Positions 1 through 11,215 are shown, numbered from the stretch's first letter. The stretch: DNA of 64,000 nt from Hordeum vulgare subsp. vulgare (GCF_904849725.1 NC_058518.1:10126147-10190146); one strand, 5' to 3'. Notes: generated by a model not told the origin, from the sequence alone. Made by a program: numbers and translations.

Positions 1-944
1 AAGAGGGTCGGTTGCAATTTCCGCTTCACATACCTTCTAGATATAAATATGTATGTCAACTTGATGGGCATAATTGTCATATAAAAGAGAAATGCAACAA
101 ATAGTTATAAAAGAGAATATACCACGTCTGAATCATAAACCGGATGAGGACCAACGGGGAAAGATATCAAGACCTGACACTATGTATAACAAACAATCAT
201 GCAGGTAAGAAAACCATCTAAATCATACAAATAACATATTTTTGGAATAAAAAGGATAAGAAAAAAGGATCACCAAGGTGGTGCAAGCGACGAGACGGTG
301 CGAGCGGTCGACGGTGGTTAGGACGGGGACGGGAAGACACAAAGTAACCCACACCTACACATATGCAAACTAGGAAGTTAATTTGAGCTCAACTTGCATA
401 TAAATCAAATAAAAACCCACATAATTACTCACAAACTAAAACCCACATATCACTATAATTATGGAGCATTGCACGAGCTAATCTAGCAATGAGAGATGAA
501 AAGATAAAGTTGCTAACCTTTGAACACTTGGATGAATGGGGTGCCTCAAATCTTGACAAATCTGAGAAAAAATAGAGGATGAACTCGAGCAAGGAAAGAG
601 AACAGAGGAGAGAAAGCGGAAAACAAAGAGCTTGGGCTCAGGCTAGACGAAGCATTATTCATAGTGATACTTTCAGTCCTAGTTGGTGATACAAATCGGG
701 ACTAAAGATTTATCTCTAGTACCGGTTTGTGTTACCAACCGGGACTAATGGCCCTCGCGGGGGCCCCAACCTGACGCAACCCTACCACCAACCCTTTAGT
801 GTCGGTTGGTAACACCAACCGGAACTAGAGGATACACATAAACCGGAACTAAAGCCTAGCCTCATGAACCGGGACTAGTGGAAGCATTAGTCCCAGTTTA
901 AACGGGACTAATGCTTCGATCCAAAGGTCCGTTTTCTACTAGTG
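1..944. mobile_element. CACTA (En/Spm) transposon, terminal part
   Basis: The segment ends at 944 with an inverted CACTA terminus; on the minus strand 944-926 reads CACTAGTAGAAAACGGACC. Inside it, from about 690 to 920, there are many copies in both orientations of the motif CCGG(G/A)ACTA and its complement TAGTCCC. These are the subterminal repeats typical of Triticeae CACTA elements. The 3 bases after the terminus (TAT, 945-947) would be one half of the target duplication; the other end lies outside the window. Bases 1-650 show no transposase reading frame, so this is a non-coding end of a larger or non-autonomous element. The left boundary is unseen. Confidence 0.65.
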
Positions 945-2155
945 TATTATGCTCTTAGTATATGATAGATAGATAAAATATTTTTTCAAGGTGATCAAGT
1001 GCAACACATATAATATTTAAGTTTCTTCCAACTCACAACCCTTGAACTAATTACCATTAACATCACCTTCGGGTCTTATGCCCCCTATGGATAAATACCA
1101 GCAACGGTTCCATAGGCCGGACAGACAAAGATGTTGGTATTGTCCAGTCAGTGGGGCACGGACACGTCAATCCACAGGAGCCTCAGTTACACACATCGAA
1201 AGGATCTCATGATCTATTTCTCACATGGTATGTATATGCATCTGATAGGCTAGCTAGAGATTATCATTTCCAGCTGAAAAGGAGGGGAACAGCAGCAGCG
1301 ACACATGCAGGAGCACCATGCTGACGCCCCACAAATTGATCAACACCTACATGCACACCAGTCAGACAATCACCAGATGATGAGGAAGGCAGAAGAGTAG
1401 CAGCTGCTGGGCCCGGTGGTGTCACTTACATTACATGCATACATACATGTCAACTACTCCTACAAGCATGTCAATCAAACGGGCGCGCGCACACACACTT
1501 ACCCTACCACCATTGCTTTTGGTGATTTGCTCTAACACTGATCTGATCCGATCTGATCATGACAAGGCCCTGCTATCTATCGACATGCACTTACCTAGTT
1601 ACCTTTCTCCCCACCCTTTTGAGTTTTGAGCAGTGAGAAGTCTCCTAGACGAACAAGTTCACTGTATGCTCATCAGGCAGTTGTGACTAGTCATTTGGAG
1701 TTGTCAATTAAAGGTGCCATTGATCTGTGAAAGCTCAAATTAGTTGCCCCTTTTTTGGCAGGGAAAAGCTCAAAGTTGCTGTGAAGGAGATGGAGAAAAT
1801 ATACCGTGTGGTAGTTCATCTGCCAATAATGCAATCAGCCCTTTGGACAAATCAAGCGATGGATCATAATATGACTTTACTGAGGCACTTGGGACCAGCT
1901 GGCACGAGCTAGCTTGCTTTATATCACTAATACTTCACTTTACTAGCCGAATGGAGCATCAGAAACTGAACTTTCCAATCTTCTTTCTAATTCTGCTCAT
2001 GCCGTTGCCATGCTCCTTTACTAGCCTCATCCTCTGTATGGCAGGTGGTGAGATGAGATACGTCAACTGGGTTCCAAGCTCAGGGAAAAGGAGCGCTGAC
2101 AGGGAAAAGAACTTGACCCCCTACCATACGCATGCATCTTCATCATTGGCCTAGC
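945..2155. other. Unassigned low-copy-looking intergenic DNA
   Basis: No LTR, TIR or convincing coding frame is seen. The stretch has short simple repeats (ACAT runs near 1437-1448 and a GCGCGCGCACACACAC tract near 1481-1498). It does not resemble any other part of the window. The short open frames (1435-1629, 1727-1912, 1951-2154) have no recognisable motifs. It could be upstream DNA of a gene outside the window or old decayed repeat; I cannot tell which. Confidence 0.4.
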
Positions 2156-2158
2156 TAA
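2156..2158. repeat. Target-site duplication TAA of the MITE
   Basis: TAA at 2156-2158 is repeated at 2551-2553, directly outside both inverted repeats. A 3-bp TAA/TTA duplication is the signature of PIF/Harbinger (Tourist) insertion. Confidence 0.85.
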
Positions 2159-2550
2159 GGCCCTGTTTGGAACCACCCAGATTATATAATTCAGCTTTTA
2201 CAATCTATTTTGTCTTCAAACACGACAGCTTATGGTGTAGATTATAAAAACTAGATGGATAGATTATTAAAAACTCATAATCTACTCTATACCAGCTAAA
2301 ATCAGATTATGGATTGCTAATGATCCATTACCCTTCTAAAGTTGAAGATAATTACATTCCTACCACCGCCACCCTCGTTTTTTTTTAAAAACAGAGGGCA
2401 AACAGGTCATTATGCAATGTAAAACCTGGATTGCAGTTTATATAATCTGGCCTCCAAACATGTCCACCTATATTATTTTTATAAACCAGATTATATAATC
2501 TATCTTCATAATCCAGATTATTATAATCTATTATGGTTCCAAACAGGGCC
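2159..2550. mobile_element. Tourist-type (PIF/Harbinger) MITE
   Basis: A 392-bp AT-rich element with perfect 17-bp terminal inverted repeats, GGCCCTGTTTGGAACCA at 2159-2175 and its complement at 2534-2550. It is flanked by TAA duplications. The interior has many ATTATATAATC-like words, mirrored toward both ends so that much of the element could fold back, and an A/T homopolymer near 2380. There is no coding capacity, so it must have been moved by a Harbinger-type transposase supplied in trans. Confidence 0.9.
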
Positions 2551-2553
2551 TAA

Positions 2554-2961
2554 TACACGAATTCATGGTCACAGCCTTATTGGATTTTTGCTAGCAGGCT
2601 TATGGCCCAAAGCCCAACAAAAATCTGAAATTCTCATGCCCCATGTATGTTGGCTGTCTGTGTGGTGTGTGTAGGACTAAAGCTTAGTCCCATACCGCTA
2701 GTTGAGAAAAAGCTACATCTCCTTATAAGGTGAGCTCTTCTAGCACTTGTAAGAGAGTGAGAAGAGAAGAGACCCTTGCGCACTCCTCCTCCTCGCTGAC
2801 CACGACGCGGGTTGCGGTATTGAGCCGAGCCGAGCGAACGCTGGTGGTTCGACTCCCGTTGCACCGTATGCATTCTTGTCCTCTCTTCGTAAGATTATGC
2901 TAGAATTCTTATGTCTAGTTTCTATCGTAGATTCGATCAACTCGCTTACTATGCTAGCTTG
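2554..2961 (+). mobile_element. Probable 5' end/leader of a decayed copia element
   Basis: This stretch precedes a copia gag in the same direction. It contains a TATA-like TTATAAGG at about 2723-2730, followed by a GC-rich stretch, as expected for a short LTR promoter and leader. I could not fix the LTR ends or a primer binding site, so the left boundary is uncertain. A 76-bp local repeat (about 2930-3006 against 3007 onward) begins here. No gene is seen. Confidence 0.4.
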
Positions 2962-3978
2962 CATCGTTACTGTAGTTTGCGCTATCGCTATCAAGTTTCT
3001 GTCGTACATTCGATCTACTCGCTTACTATGCTAGCTTGCATCATTACTCTAGTCTACGCTATTGATGTCATGATCTATTTCCTATTTACTTGGATTAAAT
3101 TTTGTAGTAATTTGCTCATATATTCAACAATCCAAAAACCTGATTATAGGCAATTTACTCCAAGTGGTTTTGCTGCGCATATGAAGACTCCCCTATTCAA
3201 GGTGGTGCATTATAAGAGGTGACGCAGGACAGCAATTTATTGGTTTCAAACCATGTACTGCTATGATGCCACCAAGGGCAAACCTGAGGGCGATCTTAAT
3301 CCTGCACACCAGAAAGCTTTTGAGAAGATCGATACCCTCTTTAAGGGCGCCCTTCTGAGTGTTCTTTACGATTCCATTGTGGATTCGTATATGTTGTTCG
3401 ACAATGGCAAGGGTATGTGGGCTTTGCTCGAGGCCAAGTTTGGGGCCTCGGACGCTAGCAGCGAGTTGTATGGCCATCGTTACTATAGTCTGCGCTATCG
3501 CTATCAAGTTTCTGTCGTACATTCGATCTACTCGCTTACTATGCTAGCTTGCATCGTTACTGTAGTCTACGCTATTGATGTCATGATTTGTTTACATGGA
3601 TTAAACCTTGTAGTAATTTGCTCATATATTCAACAATCCAAAAACCTGATTATAGGCAATTTATTCCAAGTGGTTTTGCTGCGCATATGAAGACGCCCCT
3701 ATTCAAGGTGGTGCATTATAAGAGGTGACGCACGAGAGCAATTTATTGGTTTCAAACCATGTACTGCTATGACGCCACCAAGGGCAAACCTGAGGGCGAT
3801 ATTAATCCTGCACATCAAGAAGCTTTTGAGAAGATCGATACCCTCTTTAAGGGCGTCCTTCTGAGTGTTCTTTACGATTCCATTGTGGATTCGTATATGT
3901 TGTTTGACAATGGCAAGGGTATGTGGGATTTTTTCGAGGCCAAGTTTGGGGCCTCGGACGCTGGCAGCGAGTTGTATG
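2962..3978 (+). repeat. Tandem duplication (~513 bp) of copia leader plus gag start
   Basis: Bases 2962-3474 are repeated head-to-tail at 3475-3978 with few differences. One difference is a short internal indel: a run after ATGATCTATTT in the first copy is shortened in the second. Each copy contains the leader, the start of gag and codons through the GASDAxSELY motif. Only the second copy continues into the rest of gag. Both carry the same in-frame TGA (3220-3222 and 3726-3728) where a Trp codon is expected. Confidence 0.9.
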
Positions 3979-4772
3979 TCATGGAACAATTCTATGACTA
4001 CAATTTGACTGATGAGCGCTCTGTTGTTCAACAAGCTCATGAGATACAGTGTCTAGCGAAGGATCTTGAGTACTTCAAGTGTGTGTTGTCGGACAAGATT
4101 GTGGCTGGTGGCATCATTGCCAAGTTTCGACCTTCGTGGAACAATTTTTCTACCTCTCTGAAACACAAGAGACATGAGTTTTCCATTTCGAATCTCATTG
4201 GATCTTTTTATGTTGAAGAGAAGGCGAGAGCAAAAGACACACATGCTCGAGCTGCTGAGGGAGCTTCTAGTGCCCACATAGTACAGAAGAAGAACTTCCA
4301 TCTCAACAAGCCCCAAAACAACAAGAACAAAACTTAGGGCAAAGGCAAGTTTGTTCCAAAGAACAAGCCATCACACTCTACCAACTTCAAGAAGATTTCC
4401 CATAAGAAGGGGAAGGGACAATGCCATGTCTGTGGCGGTCCAAATCACTCGGCTCCGAGATGTCCCAACCACTATGAGGAGCGCAAATTTGAGAAGAGTG
4501 GCAAGTCCGCCAATGTTGTCATTGGTGATACTCATATGAAGGATTTTGGGTAAGGTATTTTTCCTACCATCCTTTCAATTTGTCATTCTCCAGATTGGCT
4601 AATTGACACCAGTGTCAATGTCCATGTTTGTGTTGATGCCTCAATGTTTTCTTCTTATCAGATCATAGGGACTCCCCCCATGCTGATGGGGAACGGGTCA
4701 CATGCCACTGTTCGAGGTGTCGGGATGGTCTATCTGAAGTTTACTTCAGGGAAGATCGTGCGCTTGAAGAAC
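3759..4772 (+). pseudogene. Ty1/copia gag-protease remnant
   Basis: One frame runs from 3759 to 4772. It encodes a UBN2-type copia Gag capsid region (ATKGKPEGD, MEQFYDYNLTDERSVVQQ), then a basic stretch. Next comes a CCHC zinc knuckle (CHVCGGPNHSAPRC, about 4420-4460) that would bind RNA, then the start of the aspartic protease. Stops interrupt it at 4335-4337 (TAG) and 4551-4553 (TAA), and upstream at 3726-3728 (TGA). The protease catalytic motif reads D-T-S where D-T/S-G is required. The gene is cut at 4772 by a different LTR, so integrase, reverse transcriptase and RNase H are missing. It cannot make a working product. This family is distinct from the BARE1/WIS copies in the window. Confidence 0.85.
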
Positions 4773-5579
4773 TGTGACAGTCCGAGACCGACGCTCCAGA
4801 AGATTCCTCTTTTATTCCGTTTTCGTCATGTGGCTTACGTGTGTGTCTCTCTCATCATCGCATCATGCGCATCATCTGCATTGCATCGGCAACCCGTTGC
4901 CGCCAGTTTTCAAAACATGCATCCGTTATTAGTTTCCGGTTCTCTCCGTGTTCGTCGTTGACCGTGTTGAGCCCGACCAAACTCGCACGCGCCCGCGGTA
5001 TCGTCAAAACCTTTTTTCTAAAAGTGTGTATAAAACTTTCTCTGATTGGGTTGAAACTTGGCATGCGGACATATTTAGATATAGGTAGGCCGCCTGCCAA
5101 TTTTCGTCGCAATCCGAGTTCGTTTGATACTCGAACGGTCCTCCGTAGCGTCATCGTCATCGGTTTATCGTCGGACGTTTTTCGGTTTTAAATATCTTCG
5201 CCGGGTCGCATGTTTCCCCTCTCACCTCAGCCCATGGACTTCTACACAAACCGCCTAGCACACCAACTTAAACCCCTACCATCGGAGCCATCAGATCGCG
5301 ATCAGAGGGCTCCGAGACGCCCCAAAACCCAAACCCTAGCTACCCCTACTATAAAAGGATGGCCAGGCCTTCCTAAAATGGCTAAACCTAGCCCAGCCTC
5401 GTTTTCCGTGCCACCCAACCCAGCCGCCGCCACCTGGTCGCCCTCCTCTCCCCTCTGCGCGCCTCCACCCAGTCGGGCCCGCCACGCCCGCGTCCAGCCC
5501 GCTCGGGCCCGACCGCACCCCTGCTCCCCTGGCGTCGCGCCACCGCTTCCACTCCCGAGCGCTGCCTCTCGCACCGGTC
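4773..5579 (+). repeat. Truncated LTR of an unidentified (probably gypsy) element
   Basis: The segment starts sharply with TGTGACAG at the point where the copia protease frame is cut, as an LTR 5' end would. It is GC-rich, with a TATA box (TATAAAAGG, about 5350-5357) and a pyrimidine-rich CCGCCGCC region downstream, which looks like U3-R-U5 of a Triticeae gypsy LTR. The 3' end and any internal region are missing; at about 5580 it passes into a different LTR. Open frames at 5210-5623 and on the opposite strand are composition artefacts. The family name is not certain. Confidence 0.55.
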
Positions 5580-6226
5580 ATGCCACACCTATTACGAGTA
5601 ATGATTCGCATCCCCCAGGGTGACAATAACTGGGACTCTTTCCGGTGATTACCATAGTTTGAGAGTTCATGTATTCACTAAGTGTTAATGCTTTGGTCCG
5701 GTTCTCTATTAAAAGGAGGCCTTGATATCCCTTAGTTTCCACTAGGACCCCACTGCCACGGGAGGGTAGGACAAAAGATGACATGCAAGTTGTTTTCCAT
5801 AAACTTGTATGACTATATGTGGAATACATGCCTACATTACATTGATGCATTGGAGCTAGTTCTGTATCACCCTATGGTATGACTGTTGCATGATGAATGC
5901 CATCCGACATAATTATACATCACTCACTCATTGCCTACGAGCTTTCCACATATTGATATTTGCTAAGTTACTTTTCCGTTGCTATTGTTACAATCACTAC
6001 AAAACTGCTACTGTCAAGTTTGCCACCTTTGTCGTTACTTCCATACTACTTTGCTACTAAATACTTTGCTGCAGATATTAAGTATCTTTCAGGTGTGGTT
6101 GAATTGACAACTCAGCTGCTAATACTAGAGAATATTCTTTGGCTCCCCTTGATTCGAATCAATAAATTTGGGTTCAGTACTCTACCCTCGAAAACTGTTA
6201 CGATCCCCTATACTTGTGGATTATCA
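5580..6226 (+). repeat. 3' part of a TGATACGTCTCC-type gypsy LTR
   Basis: The sequence is clearly related to the 3' half of the gypsy LTRs at 25143-26644 and 40947-42452. It shares the GTGACAATAA region, the GGACCCC..GCCACGGGAGGG block, the AGGTGTGGTTGAAT block and the CTCGAAAACTG block. It diverges at the very end, closing with GTGGATTATCA (terminal CA at 6226). The first half is missing. No primer binding site follows, so this is the outer end of a 3' LTR or a truncated solo LTR. Confidence 0.8.
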
Positions 6227-7030
6227 CGGTGCCCCCTCTCCTTAGCCCCTTAGTCCCCCAACAATTGTCGAGGCCTTCCGAAAGCTCCGAAACCCCTTTC
6301 GGCACTCCGTTATACCCTCGGTACACCCCGCAACACTTCCGGATTCCAATGACCTTCATCATATATATCAATCTTCACCTCCGGACTATTTCATAGTTCC
6401 TCGTCACCTCCGGTATCTCATCCGGGACTCCAAACAACCTTCGGTCGCCAACACAATGACTCAATTATGCTTATATCGTAACCGAACCTTAAGTGTGTAG
6501 ACCCTGTGGGTTCGAGAACTATGTAGAGATGATCGAGACACTCTCTGGTCAATAACCAATAGCGGTACCTGGATGCCCATATTGATTCCAACATCCTATA
6601 CAAAGATCTTTCATCAATCGAACCTCAATGTTAAGGATTCGACCGTCGGTATCTCCATACCTAGATCAATCTCGTTACCGACAACTCTTTACTCATTCTA
6701 TAATACAAAATCACGTGACCAACTCCTTAATCACATTGCTTGCAAGCTCATTGTGATGTTGTATTACCGAGTGGGCCCAGAGATACCTCTCCACCATACG
6801 GAGTGACAAATCCTAGTCTCGATTCAAGCCAACCTAACAAACACCCTCGGAGATACTTGTAGAGCATCTTTATAGTCACCCAGTTACGTTGTGACTTTTG
6901 ATACACACAATGTATTCTTTCGGTGTCCGGGAGTTGCACGATCTCATGGTCATAGGAACATATACTTGACATGCAGAAAACAGTAGCGGTAAACTGACAC
7001 GATCATATGCTACGTTTATAGTTTGGGTCT
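6227..7030 (-). repeat. Old, diverged BARE1/Angela-like LTR fragment
   Basis: Read on the minus strand this follows the BARE1/Angela LTR order seen at 12180-12990 (the ATCAATCTTC, TCCGGGACTCC, AACCTTAAGTGTG, GAGTGGGCCC and GTCACCCAGTTACGTTG blocks) but with far more substitutions than the other copies. It stops at GTTTGGGTCT, exactly where the next LTR begins, so the element at 7031 inserted into it. The remainder of this LTR is not found elsewhere in the window. Confidence 0.8.
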
Positions 7031-7611
7031 TGACGGGGATATAGCCCTAGGGTAGGGTCATAGTTCTGACCAATACGTCCTACCCAAGGGCACCTCATTA
7101 TTAGTTGAAGGACTACAAGGGAAATTCCTACTGGATCGTGACAACATCTAATCCACTCGGTACGGATCCACTCAGACAAGTACATTCCATCCACTCGGAT
7201 GACAGTCAACCACTCGACCGTATGACTCACTCGGTCATGCAAATACCAACAGTCGGCAAGACATCTGTAGTGGGCTAACATTATGGCATCAATGCCCCAT
7301 CCTGTAACATAAGAGGTGAGGGGGTGGCGCGCTCTATATAAGCCACCCCCCTCCACATAGCTAGGGACATCTTCTTCTTCGTCTCCCCCTGCGGGCTCAT
7401 TCCTTCCGTGGAGCTCTGGCTCTCTCCATACCAAGTAAATCATGTCCATGACAGATAAAACAAAGCCTCTCCGGAGCACGAGATGTAGGGTTGTTATTTC
7501 CACTGTGAGAGGCCTGAAGTCGCTAAAACACCCGTGTCACCCATGTGCATCTTGATAGATCATGCTCCGTTATCCTACCCTCTTTCTATTGTCGGAATCG
7601 TTACCACGACA
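7031..7611 (+). repeat. 5' LTR of the LARD-like element
   Basis: The LTR begins TGACGGGGATATAGCCC at the point where the older BARE-like LTR is interrupted, and ends ACGACA, giving TG..CA ends. A TATA box (CTATATAAG, about 7335-7341) lies before a pyrimidine-rich start region. No second copy is present in the window, so the boundary rests on the flanking interruption and on the primer site that follows. Confidence 0.65.
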
Positions 7612-7613
7612 TT

Positions 7614-7631
7614 TGGCGCCCACCGTGGGGC
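7614..7631 (+). promoter_or_regulatory. tRNA primer binding site (TGGCGCCCACCGTGGGGC)
   Basis: This 18-base site two bases after the LTR matches the primer site used by many grass Ty3/gypsy elements. It would prime minus-strand DNA synthesis. The tRNA species is probably tRNA-Arg, by recall only. Confidence 0.75.
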
Positions 7632-7674
7632 ATGGCGTCTATCGAGCCATGATGCATATGGTTATTCCGTCAAC

Positions 7675-7925
7675 CACCGGCGTCGTCCGCCTCATGGTTG
7701 TCATGCGCAGCCACCGGCGTCCTTCGCCTTATGGTCGTCGTGCGCAGCCACCGACGTCCGCTGCCTCATCGTTGTCGTGCGCGGCCACCGGCGTCCTCCG
7801 CCTCGGTCATCGTGTGCGGGCACCGGCATCGTCCCGATCATGGTCGTCACGCGCGGCCACCAGCGTCTCCTGCCGCATCGTCATCACGCATGGCCACCGG
7901 CGTCGTCCGCCTCAACATCGTCTCC
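7675..7925 (+). repeat. 37-bp minisatellite, about 7 copies
   Basis: The word CACCGGCGTC recurs at 7675, 7712, 7749, 7786, 7821, 7858 and 7895. All steps are 37 bp except one of 35 bp. Since 37 is not a multiple of three, the repeat is not built as a protein repeat; the open frames across it are by-products of GC-rich composition. Confidence 0.9.
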
Positions 7926-8590
7926 AATCACGTCGTTGAGCACTTGAACCCCATGCACAACCGCCGACATCATTTGCCTTGTCGTTGGCTCCAGCCTCGG
8001 GTTCTCGGCCGCTTGGCAGTAACCTCCGTGGTGGATGCGTGGCCCGACATGGCGCAGGCACGTAGTGCTCCTTCCTCTGGCGCCGGTCGCTGTCAAGGGT
8101 CTCCTCAGTCGAGGCATGTTGTGATGACGAACTACGAATCAACCTCAACCTGTAACGGGTGGCCGTTCAATGCATCGTAAGTGTATGCATTACGTGGGTC
8201 TTTTCCTTGATTTATTAACCGCATGCAGGAAAAACAATAACGGAACGACGTGGCCCTCATGATCCTTCGTGGGGTGGTCTGACCGTTTTCTCAAGGTAAT
8301 GGCCTCATTAAATGGATCATAAGGTGAGGTATGATCACATCAGTTTCTTAATTACTCCATGCCAAACTTCCGTCACACTGTTCTCACAGATGGTTAATAT
8401 TGCATGCATGCAAGTATAACCATCCGTGGTCTTTATTCCTTGCAATTTAACATCCGTACATGACACTTAGTCCACCCAAAAATATTCGTAGCTATGCTTG
8501 CTACTAACTGGCAGGGTTACTCGTTCGTCATCATCCCCGAACAACAGTTTATTTAAACGGACTGTCTATTCGAGTCAGACGCATCATCAT
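7926..8590 (+). other. LARD interior between repeat blocks
   Basis: Non-repetitive interior sequence. No reading frame with recognisable domains is seen, and no promoter is evident. Confidence 0.5.
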
Positions 8591-9320
8591 CACTCGGTCG
8601 CCTTGCATGCTGTCACTCAGTCGAAAGCATCGTCATCACTCGGCCGCCCTGCACATCGTCGCTGAGTTAGACGTGCGTCGTCATCAATCGGCAGCTCCGC
8701 GCATCGCCACTCGTCCGGACGCTCCATCGTCACTCGGCCACTCCGCGCGCCGTCACTCTACTCGACACATCGTCATCACTCGGCAGCTCCGCGCATCGCA
8801 ACTCAGCCAGACGCTCCATCATCACTCGGCAACTCCGCGCATCGCCACTCAGTCGGACGCTCCATCCTCACTCGGCCGCTCCGCGCGCTGTCACTCTACT
8901 GGACGCGCCGTCATCACTCGACCGCTCTGCGCGTCGGCGCTCGGTCGAACACGCGTCATCATCACTCGGCCGCCCTGCATGCTGTCACTCAGTCGGACGC
9001 GTCGTCAGCGCTCGGCCGCCCTGCGCGCCGTCTCTCACTCGGATCCGTCGTCAGCACTCGGTAGCTTCACGCATTGCCAGTCAGCAAGACAAGCCATCCT
9101 CACTCGGTTGGAGACTCCTTCGTCACTCGGTAGCTTCGCGTGTCGTCACTCGGCTGGAGGCTCCTTCGTCACCTGGTTGCTTTGCGCATCGTCACTCGGC
9201 CGCCCCGCGTGTCACCACTCAGCTAGACGAGTCTTCATCGCTCGACCGCCCAACATGTCGCCACTCAGCCGGACGTGTCTACTTCGCTCGATCGCCCCGC
9301 GCGTCGTCAGGCAGCTAAGT
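8591..9320 (+). repeat. 46-48-bp degenerate tandem repeat with CACTCGG
   Basis: CACTCGG(C/T)(C/A)GC units start at 8591, 8637, 8685, 8731, 8777 and onward, at 46-48 bp steps, giving roughly fifteen copies of falling regularity. The same unit recurs weakly at 9780-9940. An open frame (8607-9392) runs through, rich in His, Ser and Arg, but it is a translation of the repeat and not a gene. Confidence 0.85.
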
Positions 9321-9945
9321 CATTTTTTCACAGACTGCATTCTATTAAATAATCGTTTCTACATTACCGAGTGTCGAGGAAGTAGCACGTGACGTTCACT
9401 CGGAGGCCACGCCACTGAGTGTACCTCTGCACTCGGTTGTTTATTTTTATGTGGGAACACTTCACTTTCGCTTCGTTTGGGTCCAGTATTCAAACGAGTT
9501 CACCCGGATCCTTCACTCTTTTAGACTCTTGCTGGTTCTGAACCAGCAATCACGTGGCACACCCAGTGGGTGTCTGTGGGTGCAATTTAGATGAACTATT
9601 TCAGAAAAGATCATATTACTTTGATCATTTTTTATGCTGGCTTGTGCTATTTTTCATACACAGGTTACTCGACGCATCCGTGTGCCATCCTCGTCGCTGC
9701 ACAGGCTCAGTCGCCGCAATGATCATTCATGCGTTTTCACGTGTTCGGAAGCCACCGCAATGACGTAGTGGACACGGCCGCCCCGCGTGCCGTCAGTGGG
9801 TCGGACGCCTCCTCGACATACATCACTTGGCCGCCCCGCGCGTTGCCACTCAGCCAGAATCGTCTACCTCACTCGGATGCCATGCGCATCGCCACTCCGT
9901 GTGGCACGTCTTCATCATTCGGCTGCCCCGCGCGCCATCGCTCAG
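9321..9945 (+). other. LARD interior with a few decayed repeat units
   Basis: Mostly non-repetitive. From about 9779 the CACTCGG units return in degenerate form. No gene is recognised. Confidence 0.5.
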
Positions 9946-11215
9946 CTTAGCTGCGACTCCGTGTCGCCTAAGTTAAAACTACTCCGAGTGCGGACATGCT
10001 CCACACTTGGGGGCTTAGCTGCGACTCTGTATCGCCTAAGTTAAAAACAACTCCGAGTGCGGACATGCTCCACACTCGGGGGCTTAGCTGCGACTCCGTA
10101 TCGCCTAAGTTCAAAACTACTCCGAGTGCGGACATGCTCCACACTCGGGGACTTAGCTGTGACTCTGTGTCGCCTAAGTTAAAACTACTTCGAGTACGGA
10201 CACGCTCCACACTCGGGAACTTAGCTGCGACTCTGTATCACCTAAGTTAAAAACAACTCTGAGTGCGGACATGCTCCACACTCGGGGGCTTAGCTGCGAT
10301 TCCATATCGCCTAAGTTCAAAACAACTCTCAGTACGGACATGCTCCACACTCGGGGGCTTAGCTGCGATTCCGTATCGTCTAAGTTCAAAACAACTCTGA
10401 GTACGGACATGCTCCACACTCGGGGGCTTCACTGCGACTCTGTATCGTCTAAGTTAAAAATACTCTGAGTACAGACACGCTCCACACTCGAGAACTTAGC
10501 TGCGACTCTGTATCGCCTAAGTTAAAAACAACTCTGAATGCGGACATGCTCCACACTCGGGGGCTTAGCTGCAATTCCGTATCGCCTAAGTTCAAAACAA
10601 CTCTGAGTACGGACATGCTCCACACTCGGGGGCTTAGCTGCGATTCCGTATCGCCTAAGTTAAAAACAACTCTGAGTACGGACATGCTCCACACTCGGTG
10701 GCTTCACTGCGACTCTGTATCGCCTAAGTTAAAACTACTCCGAGTACAGACACGCTCCACACTCGGGAACTTAGCTGTGACTCTGTATCGCCTAAGTTAA
10801 AAACAACTTTGAGTGCGGACATGCTCCACACTCGGGGGCTTAGCTGCGACTCCGTATCGCCTAAGTTAAAAACTACTCCGAGTGCGGACATGCTCCACAC
10901 TCGGGGGCTTAGCTGCGACTCCGTATCGCCTAAGTTAAAAAACAACTCTGAGTGCGGACATGCTCCGCACTCGGGGGCTTCACTGCGACTCTGTATCGCC
11001 TAAGTTAAAACTACTCCGAGTACAGACACGCTCCACACTCGGGGGCTTAGTTGCGACTCCGTGTCGCCTAAGTTAAAAACAACTCTGAGTGCGGACATGC
11101 TCCGCACTCGGGGGCTTCACTGCGACTCTGTATCGCCTAAGTTAAAACTACTCCGAGTACAGACACGTCCACACTCGGGAACTTAGCTGCGACCCCGTAT
11201 CGCCTAAGTTAAAAA
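9946..11215 (+). repeat. 68/69-bp tandem repeat, ~19 copies, with 275-bp higher-order period
   Basis: Units begin CTTAGCTG or CTTCACTG at 9946, 10014, 10083, 10152, 10220, 10289, 10358, 10427, 10495, 10564, 10633, 10702, 10770, 10839, 10908, 10978, 11046, 11115 and 11182. Distinct variants recur every fourth unit: the GGGAACTTAG type at 10220, 10495 and 10770, and the CTTCACTG type at 10427, 10702 and 10978. This gives a higher-order period of about 275 bp. Each unit holds an inverted repeat (CCGAGTG...CACTCGG, with inner GGA...TCC) able to form a hairpin. Open frames on both strands arise because 69 is a multiple of 3. Confidence 0.95.

Noticed and set aside
2840..2865. tRNA-like GGTTCGACTCC string
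   Set aside because: Only the T-arm-like words are present; no acceptor stem or anticodon arm could be formed around it.
5210..5626. Pro/Arg-rich frames on both strands near 5210-5626
   Set aside because: They are products of GC-rich LTR composition around a TATA box; no domain or codon bias was seen.
8607..9392. 261-codon open frame rich in His, Ser and Arg
   Set aside because: It is a translation of the 46-48-bp CACTCGG repeat. Frames are open because the repeat lacks stop triplets; there is no domain and no start context.
9968..11003. Repeat-protein-like frames on both strands (MWSMS... and MLHTRGLSCD...)
   Set aside because: The repeat unit is mostly 69 bp (23 codons), so both strands stay open automatically. 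Frame breaks occur wherever the unit is 68 or 70 bp.
9946..11215. CRISPR-like array
   Set aside because: Units are directly adjacent with no unique spacers, the DNA is from a plant genome, and no cas genes are present.
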